From JAUILA01 sp050289805 (GTDB taxonomy: Bacteria; Bacteroidota; Bacteroidia; Cytophagales; Cyclobacteriaceae): DNA of 64,000 nucleotides. Position numbers and translations under genes: made by a program. The DNA is taken from the NCBI GenBank assembly GCA_050289805.1, contig JBNKGL010000013.1, positions 53,184-117,183 of the forward strand. Reading direction: 5' to 3'. The notes under the pieces were generated by a model, which saw nothing but the letters and a program-made list of their open reading frames with translations, was not told the DNA's origin and did not search any database. Positions 59,202 to 64,000 of this stretch are shown piece by piece; within the stretch, counting starts at the first letter, position 1; every line of letters starts with the position of its first letter.

Positions 59202-59732
59202 ATGTATATGGTAAGTATTCAAGGCGCGCATGCCAGGTCACTGGCAATACCACAGAAAAGGATTCGTGCGTTTGAATCTGCCGTGAATGCCATTGTGGGT
59301 TCGGATGCTTTCTTTATTTTCTCCGATTACAGGTCTGACATTATCTATCATGGAACGGCTGATCATAACCCCCAGATCATTGCCCTTTGGCAGATGTATG
59401 CGGATAAAGCAAATGGCTCATCTCTCTCACGCAGCTTCTTTCAAAGCAGGGGTAAAAAGGATTCACTGGAGGCCTTTTTCGTGAGGCTGGTTTACCTGAG
59501 TGCAAACAAGCGATGGTTCGACAAATACGTTACAAGTCTTCGCAGGACGCTGTCGGTACGGTCCTCACACCGGATATCGAATGAACTTACGGAATGCCAG
59601 AAGTACATTGATAATGAAGGGATCCACAAGATATTTGAGATTGCCTTAACGCCTCCCCAATTCCCGGATCCATTGCCAGGGATTCCTGAAGACATTACGA
59701 GGGAGTACCTCGACGAATACCCTGTTAATTAA
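59202..59732 (+). CDS. Soluble protein of unknown function in ankyrin-methyltransferase cluster
   Basis: The 176-residue protein is not recognised. It has a mixed alpha/beta start (VSIQGAHARSLAIPQKRIRAFESAVNAIVGSDAFFIFSDYRSDIIYHGT), a basic helical middle (RSFFQSRGKKDSLEAFFVRLVYLSANKRWFDKYVTSLRRTL) and a proline-rich end (TPPQFPDPLPGIPEDI). No signal peptide, membrane helix or metal motif is seen. A second in-frame ATG is at 59208. It lies between ankyrin and methyltransferase genes, 11 and 51 bases away, so co-transcription is likely. Its real-gene status is supported by position and composition. Confidence 0.65.
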   Translation: MYMVSIQGAHARSLAIPQKRIRAFESAVNAIVGSDAFFIFSDYRSDIIYHGTADHNPQIIALWQMYADKANGSSLSRSFFQSRGKKDSLEAFFVRLVYLSANKRWFDKYVTSLRRTLSVRSSHRISNELTECQKYIDNEGIHKIFEIALTPPQFPDPLPGIPEDITREYLDEYPVN

Positions 59733-59783
59733 TCAATTGCCTGTTTCTGTTTGATCTGACTGCCATTTTGAGTACCTTCTTTC

Positions 59784-60689
59784 ATGGCAGAGAAGCAAGA
59801 TCTTGATTTCACATATTCCACGATCGACAGGATCTTCAGGTTAAGTATGGGTGAAACCGGCGATTTCAGTGGCGCCAAGTATGATGGCGATTTTTCAATT
59901 TCCCTTGAAGAGGCCCAGCAACGTAAACATCAATATATAATGGATATGCTGAATATCAGCGAGAATGACCGTGTTCTTGATATGGGATGTGGATGGGGTC
60001 CTTTTCTGAACTTTGCGACATCACGCGGCGCCAAATGCACAGGGCTTACGCTTTCGGAAGGTCAATATAAGAGTTGCAGGGCACAGGGTATGGATGTTCA
60101 CATTCGTGATTGCAGGGAAATTACCGATGCTGATTTTGGAAAATTTGATGCCCTGGTTTCGGTTGGGGCATTTGAACATTTCTGTTCAGTGGAAGAATAC
60201 AAAGCCGGACAGCAGCTGCAGCGTTACCGTGAATTCTTTAGAAATGCAGCCACATTACTTGACCCGGGCAAGCGGTTCTTTTTACAAACCATGGTTTTCG
60301 GGAAAAATATGCTGCCGCTGGAGGAGATCGACATCAACGCCTCACCGGATTCTGATGCTTATATACTGGCACTGATGGTTGAACAATTTCCGGGATCTTG
60401 GCTGCCGTATGGTCCGGAAATGGTCGAAGAGGCGGCAAAGCCGTATTTCCGCCTGGTGACAAAAACAAGCGGACGGCTTGACTATATCGAGACCATATCC
60501 CAATGGAGAAAGAAATTCAGGAAGTTCAATCTTTACAAGTATGCCCTTTACCTGTCATTGCTGCCTCAATATCTCACAAGCGCCGCATTTCGTCATCGTG
60601 TAGCCATCTTCAGGATCAGTCCGAACCGGGTGTGTTTCGAACGGGAAACGATGGAACATTTCCGGTTTGTGTTTGAAAGGATTGATTAA
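59784..60689 (+). CDS. CFA-synthase-family SAM methyltransferase
   Basis: The 301-residue protein is a class I methyltransferase of the cyclopropane fatty-acid synthase (CMAS) family: DRVLDMGCGWGPFLNFA (62-78, SAM motif I), GLTLSEGQYKSCRA, the VSVGAFEHFCSVEEY acidic-loop segment and RFFLQTMVFGKN. It lacks the N-terminal extension of E. coli Cfa, as do many CMAS proteins. It may methylate or cyclopropanate unsaturated lipid chains, or another lipid-like substrate. The C-terminal part (about 230-301) keeps the family's WRKKF motif. Third gene of the ankyrin cluster, closed by a strong terminator. Confidence 0.93.
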   Translation: MAEKQDLDFTYSTIDRIFRLSMGETGDFSGAKYDGDFSISLEEAQQRKHQYIMDMLNISENDRVLDMGCGWGPFLNFATSRGAKCTGLTLSEGQYKSCRAQGMDVHIRDCREITDADFGKFDALVSVGAFEHFCSVEEYKAGQQLQRYREFFRNAATLLDPGKRFFLQTMVFGKNMLPLEEIDINASPDSDAYILALMVEQFPGSWLPYGPEMVEEAAKPYFRLVTKTSGRLDYIETISQWRKKFRKFNLYKYALYLSLLPQYLTSAAFRHRVAIFRISPNRVCFERETMEHFRFVFERID

Positions 60690-60710
60690 TTGAATGGACC
60701 CGGTAAGCAA

Positions 60711-60736
60711 AAAGGGCGAAATTAATTTCGCCCTTT
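60711..60736. terminator. 26-base perfect palindrome acting as bidirectional terminator
   Basis: AAAGGGCGAAATT is followed immediately by its exact reverse complement AATTTCGCCCTTT; the hairpin loop would form at the ATTAAT centre. Short T-rich or A-rich flanks serve the convergent methyltransferase (+) and exported-protein (-) genes. Confidence 0.85.
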
Positions 60737-60746
60737 ATTTGAACTT

Positions 60747-61523
60747 TTATCGAATCATCATTAAAAGTTGTGCGATCTTCCTGTGTCGCAGGTCACGGGT
60801 TTGAATCCCGCTGGACGCGGCCATCACTGCCATGTAGTCTAACGGATCTGCGGGCGATTCAATATCATTTGTCAGTTGGGCCAGGGTTTCATACATGCTG
60901 ACGGTAATATGGGTTGCATAGGTCTCGGAGCCGGAAGGAAGTATCACCCTGGTTAGACCCCAGTTCATTTTTTCCCCTGCATCCACGGCTTGCTGGTGCC
61001 AGACTTTATATATGCTTTCTTCCATTTTCTCATAATTTTCATCCAGCTGCTTCATAAAGTCAAGCGTTGCGTAGATTCCCACTTTCATTTCAGGACTGTT
61101 GATGGTCGATGATATTTGCTTAATATAAAGCTGAGCAGCAATATCCCGGCTCACCACTGTTTTGTCCATCATGGCATCAAGTTCCTTGTCGGAGATATTG
61201 TGGGCTTTTTTTGCATATGCACGAATCTGATCACTTGACATGGATGCCATCATTTGTTCAAGACTCGAATAAACGGTGACGGTGAGATATTGAGCGCCCT
61301 GATCCGAACCATTGGGGGTAAGTGACCAGAGGTCCCAGCCATCAATTGTGCCATCGGCGACACGTTGCTGATGAATTTTTGACCAAAATGTCTCTATTTC
61401 TATATAATCCGCCCCATGTTCGTCATCGACTTGCATGAATTCGAAAAGTAGATAGGGTAAATCCTGGGCATATAAGCTTGATGCCATGAATATGACCAGA
61501 CATAAGGTGATTAGCTTTTTCAT
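60747..61523 (-). CDS. Exported protein, possible duplicated alpha/beta-barrel
   Basis: The 258-residue protein has a signal peptide (1-19, MKKLITLC...SLYAQ). It seems to have two similar halves (about 20-130 and 135-250), each with a strand, a helix containing E-x-x-W-x-K-x-H-Q-Q or E-S-I-Y-K-V-W-H-Q-Q, and a later TVYSSLEQM/TVSMYETLAQL strand-helix, which suggests an internal duplication of a dimeric-barrel domain. The start at 61523 is chosen for the signal peptide; the longer reading adds 35 unlikely residues. The family is unknown. It is single-gene and ends in a perfect palindromic terminator. Confidence 0.65.
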   Translation of the reverse strand: MKKLITLCLVIFMASSLYAQDLPYLLFEFMQVDDEHGADYIEIETFWSKIHQQRVADGTIDGWDLWSLTPNGSDQGAQYLTVTVYSSLEQMMASMSSDQIRAYAKKAHNISDKELDAMMDKTVVSRDIAAQLYIKQISSTINSPEMKVGIYATLDFMKQLDENYEKMEESIYKVWHQQAVDAGEKMNWGLTRVILPSGSETYATHITVSMYETLAQLTNDIESPADPLDYMAVMAASSGIQTRDLRHRKIAQLLMMIR

Positions 61524-61693
61524 GATTGTTCGAAATTTGATTGGTATTATAAGATAATTAAATCTCTTGATTATCAGAAAATTATTTGGGATTAATAATT
61601 TCAATAATTCAACCAGATCAGCCCACATGAAAAGTTCTGTTGAAAAATTAATAACGACTGGTATTCATTGCGTAGAACCCGGCAGCGGTGTCG

Positions 61694-62602
61694 TTAATTT
61701 GCTTTTGATGCCGGTTGTTTCCTGGAATTCTGAAGGATGAATTCGACAATCAAATTCCGGTATGAGCTTTCCGCTTCATAGGACATGTTTTTCCATAAAG
61801 CAGCATGGGTAAACTCATTGGCATATTCTACCCGGACGTTGGTGAGATCTGTCTGTTGAATCCTTTCTTCAAACAGGCGTGTATAATTTGCCACAGTGAT
61901 ATCGCTCATCAGGAGCATGGGTATTGATAAGTTCTCCATGTAGGTCATGGGCGAAGCACTGATCAGGTCCTGTTGTGTTGGTCCGAATACCGCCTGAACA
62001 TGAAGTTCTGCAAGTTCTGGCCTGTCGCTGTTTTTCAGGAAGTTATAGTAATCTACCATGTCGTAGGCTCCGGATACCGGTATCACACCACTGAACAGGT
62101 CGGAAGGTAATCCCGCGGACTCCAGGTAGGTCGGGTCCATGGTAATGAGGGCTGCAAGGTGCGCACCGGAAGAAAAGCCGCCGATGAAGATATTGTTTTT
62201 GTCGAAACCATAGGTTCCTGCATGGTCATAGAGCCACTTTACGGCTGCTGCCAGGTCCTGCATATGTGCGGGGTGCTGAACGCCGGTATTCAGGGAGGGG
62301 TCACGCCAGGTGGCCGGGCTAAGCCGGTGCCCGACACTGGCGACCGCGATGCCGTTTTCAGCAATCCTTTTCGCCAGGTCCATTTCAACATTCCGGTCAA
62401 CGTAGGACCAGGCGCCACCGCCGATCCAAATAAGCAGCGGGGGAGGGGTGTCGGAATTTTGCGGGATCACGAGGTTCAGTCGGCGCAGGTTGTCTTCTTC
62501 GGGAAGGCCATTGATATAGGCAATATCTCTAAACTCATTCTGCTGGGAATGGCTGCAAAACGGAAGCAAGAAAAGGAGGATGGCTAGGGTTCGGATGATC
62601 AT
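61694..62602 (-). CDS. Exported alpha/beta hydrolase (carboxylesterase-like)
   Basis: The 302-residue protein has a signal peptide (1-19, ending SHSQ) and the BD-FAE/esterase layout: oxyanion loop I-W-I-G-G-G-A-W (58-65), nucleophile elbow G142-F-S144-S-G, and a catalytic His near the end in NEFTHAALW. The catalytic Asp is probably in the LLMSDITVANY segment. It would hydrolyse esters, perhaps of plant or algal sugars. It is a single gene with a 171-base gap to its neighbour and a 305-base gap upstream. Confidence 0.9.
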   Translation of the reverse strand: MIIRTLAILLFLLPFCSHSQQNEFRDIAYINGLPEEDNLRRLNLVIPQNSDTPPPLLIWIGGGAWSYVDRNVEMDLAKRIAENGIAVASVGHRLSPATWRDPSLNTGVQHPAHMQDLAAAVKWLYDHAGTYGFDKNNIFIGGFSSGAHLAALITMDPTYLESAGLPSDLFSGVIPVSGAYDMVDYYNFLKNSDRPELAELHVQAVFGPTQQDLISASPMTYMENLSIPMLLMSDITVANYTRLFEERIQQTDLTNVRVEYANEFTHAALWKNMSYEAESSYRNLIVEFILQNSRKQPASKAN

Positions 62603-62907
62603 CGGGGCAGGGGTTTATTTCTTTGTACGGAAATGAAGCGCTTTCGTTGGTTCGGCAGGAAAAGGGGTGAATTTAAATTGTTAAAGTTATTTTGGGCTGT
62701 CCGCACGGAGTTCTATTTTACCCCCAAGAAAGGGGGTTGGGGAGAGGCGAATAAGCTGCTTTGTCGACGGAAATCTTGAAGAAATGGCAAAAAAGAATAA
62801 GCTGTTTTAATGTTTAATCAAATTTTAATGCAACATTTACCTGATTTCAAATGGTTATGCTCAGATGATTTGAAATTAATTACTGACCAAAATTAAAATA
62901 TCGCATC
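62603..62907. other. 305-base gap between divergent genes
   Basis: No gene, RNA or clear promoter is seen. It holds one short G/C hairpin (CCCCC-AAGAAA-GGGGG at 62721-62736), which looks like the repeated palindromes scattered in Bacteroidota genomes, and A+T-rich sequence from 62800 that is probably the leader of the gene at 62908. Confidence 0.5.
62721..62736. repeat. Short G/C hairpin, REP-like
   Basis: Five C and five G flank AAGAAA, followed by TTGGGGAG. It is in the only intergenic gap above 300 bases. It may be a single member of a dispersed palindrome family, but no second copy was found in the window. Confidence 0.3.
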
Positions 62908-63255
62908 ATGAAAGAAATTCAGGTAATCGCACATTTAAAAATTAAGCCGGGAAAAATCGATGAGTTTAAAAAGCTGGCTCAGTCCTGTATCGAAATGGTA
63001 AAACAAAAGGACAAGGGAACATTGCAATATGATTGGTATTACAATGAAGACAACACCGTATGCATTGTGCAGGAACGTTATATAAATGCGGAAGCCGGGC
63101 TCCAGCATATTGCCAACTTGGGTGACCTGGTGGTAGGGTTATTTGAATTGTGTGATTTGTCTTTTGATATATTTGGCACTCCGACTCCGGAGCTGAAAAA
63201 TGCGCTTGAAGGAATGGATATCACATACTATGAATTTGCCGCAGGTATAAATTAG
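62908..63255 (+). CDS. Antibiotic-biosynthesis-monooxygenase (ABM) domain protein
   Basis: The 115-residue protein is one ABM dimeric barrel domain: KEIQVIAHLKIKPGKIDEFKKLAQSCIEMVKQKDKGTLQYDWYYNEDNTVCIVQERYINAEAGLQHIANLG. The G-K-I-D-E-F-K and E-R-Y motifs are typical. Many ABM proteins are quinol or haem monooxygenases or have unknown roles. No signal peptide, so it is cytoplasmic. It is 32 bases before the exported DsrE-like gene, a likely operon partner. Confidence 0.92.
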   Translation: MKEIQVIAHLKIKPGKIDEFKKLAQSCIEMVKQKDKGTLQYDWYYNEDNTVCIVQERYINAEAGLQHIANLGDLVVGLFELCDLSFDIFGTPTPELKNALEGMDITYYEFAAGIN

Positions 63256-63287
63256 AAACAAGTCTAACCGGAACCATCCATAATCCT

Positions 63288-63824
63288 ATGAAAAAACATT
63301 ATACCCTTCTCCTGCTGATCATTTTCTCAGCAGCTCTGTCTCAGGCCCAGGATATTGTATTTCCGGCCATTCAGGGTTATGGCGGCGTAAACCCGGTTCC
63401 TTTTGAGGCGGAAAAACCTGATCCTGCTGCGCAGTACAAATTTGTGATCGAGCTGGGGCACAGGTATTCCGACAAGACCCAAGTGGCCGATATGCTGGAT
63501 TACGCAGCCAGGATGTATAATCTCCACATTTACGCGGGAGTCCCGAAGGAAAATATTCAACTGGCCATCGTCGTTTATTCCGGTTCAACACCCATCGCGA
63601 TGACTGACGCTACCTATAGTCAACGGTTTGATCAGGCAAATCCAAATGGCGCCCTGCTTGAGGAGCTGATGAGAAACGGTATTAAGGTAATCGTCTGTGG
63701 TCAATCCATGATGAAGCAAAACCTTCTTCCCGGCGATATATATCCGGGTATCGAAATGGCCGTGTCCAGATTTACGGCCACTACCGATCTGATGGGCAAA
63801 GGTTATAAGTTGTTTGTTTTGTAA
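63288..63824 (+). CDS. Exported DsrE-like protein
   Basis: The 178-residue protein has a signal peptide (1-20, ending SQAQ) and a DsrE/DsrF-like Rossmann domain: YKFVIELGHRYSDKTQVADMLDYAARMYNLHIYAGVPKENIQLAIVVYSG, then EELMRNGIKVIVCGQSMMKQNLLPGDIYPGIEMAVSRFTATTDLMGKGYKLFVL. The cysteine in V-C-G-Q-S is at the place of the DsrE active Cys that carries sulfur. A periplasmic location is unusual for sulfur-relay proteins, but exported DsrE-like proteins are common in Bacteroidota. Likely co-transcribed with the ABM gene. Confidence 0.9.
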   Translation: MKKHYTLLLLIIFSAALSQAQDIVFPAIQGYGGVNPVPFEAEKPDPAAQYKFVIELGHRYSDKTQVADMLDYAARMYNLHIYAGVPKENIQLAIVVYSGSTPIAMTDATYSQRFDQANPNGALLEELMRNGIKVIVCGQSMMKQNLLPGDIYPGIEMAVSRFTATTDLMGKGYKLFVL

Positions 63825-63988
63825 AAACGAAACAGAGGTTCAAAATAATTATTTGTGAGCATGCCATTGCTCAACCTGTAAGCATCATCTCCTTCAGAAA
63901 ACGCCATCCTTCAGGATAAGGTGACAATTATCTATTGTTGCCACAGCTCTTCTGTCTTTATTTTTTCTCTCAAATTCAAAACTTGTAA

Positions 63989-63996
63989 TATATTTG
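63989..63996 (+). promoter_or_regulatory. Candidate -7 box (TATATTTG) at the right edge
   Basis: TATATTTG matches TAnnTTTG. The gene it would serve lies beyond the window. A -33 TTG is not clear. The preceding 160 bases contain no gene. Confidence 0.35.
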
Positions 63997-64000
63997 TAGA

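Noticed and set aside
1..64000. Mobile elements, integration sites or prophage
   Set aside because: No transposase, integrase, phage structural gene, long direct repeats or terminal inverted repeats were seen; the only long repeats are inside the adhesin gene.

Overview
The window is chromosomal DNA from a member of the Bacteroidota, most likely a marine or environmental Cytophagales. The evidence is a giant SprB-repeat adhesin ending in a gliding-type (CHU_C, type B) type IX secretion (T9SS) sorting domain, a T9SS Plug protein (DUF5103), a TonB-dependent receptor with a CarboxypepD_reg-like N-terminus, a PUR-family DNA/RNA-binding protein, LytTR/LytS signalling, promoters of the TTTG-N19-TAnnTTTG type, and near-absence of Shine-Dalgarno sequences. 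The genus cannot be fixed from sequence alone. I see no insertion sequence, prophage, integrase, tRNA, rRNA or CRISPR array. It reads as a stable core/accessory chromosome segment of about 58 tightly packed genes, with short and often overlapping gene ends.

Layout. 0-1.2 kb: the first codons of smc and two small membrane proteins. 1.2-9.8 kb: a small membrane-anchored protein, then a two-gene surface-protein operon whose second gene is a 2,529-residue adhesin with three kinds of tandem repeat in exact register (5 x 243 bp, 2 x 291 bp, 7 x 279 bp). 9.8-15 kb: an acyl-CoA reductase divergent from a 2x[4Fe-4S] ferredoxin, a DUF58 protein, a PUR protein, an AI-2E-type transporter and YchF. 15-19 kb: an orphan Cas6-like protein, the T9SS Plug protein, and an ECF sigma factor overlapping a protein that joins an anti-sigma-like membrane anchor to an outer-membrane beta-barrel. 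19-30.7 kb: housekeeping and envelope genes (ABC-F ATPase, lipoprotein beta-propeller dehydrogenase, AraC regulator, Mpo1-like protein, dCMP deaminase, MurB, DUF1028, K+ channel, TlpA thioredoxin and DUF318 permease). 30.8-34.6 kb: an operon of a PQQ-type sugar dehydrogenase, cytochrome c and a TonB-dependent receptor.

34.5-47.4 kb: small exported proteins, a LytS/LytTR two-component pair, a three-FAS1-domain lipoprotein, a DUF1080 glycosidase-like protein, an aldo/keto reductase-transketolase operon, DUF4301, rhodanese, CHAD, Hsp20 and DUF302 proteins, and a lipoprotein. 47.5-64 kb: a 1,100-residue TolB-propeller/amidohydrolase, aconitase with a small partner, OxyR divergent from a 1,133-residue propeller/HEAT/cytochrome c lipoprotein, an ankyrin-unknown-methyltransferase cluster, and several small exported proteins, including two with probable dimeric alpha/beta-barrel folds and one DsrE-like.

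Themes. Three quinoprotein-like beta-propeller dehydrogenases, two of them linked to c-type haem, suggest extensive periplasmic oxidation of sugars or alcohols; no PQQ biosynthesis gene is in the window, and the TonB receptor in one operon may import the cofactor. T9SS is represented by both a substrate (adhesin) and a machine part (Plug). The best candidates for undescribed biology are the orphan Cas6-like protein, which seems to lack the catalytic histidine region of CRISPR Cas6, the sigma factor/anchor-barrel module next to the T9SS Plug gene, and the dehydrogenase-cytochrome-receptor operon.
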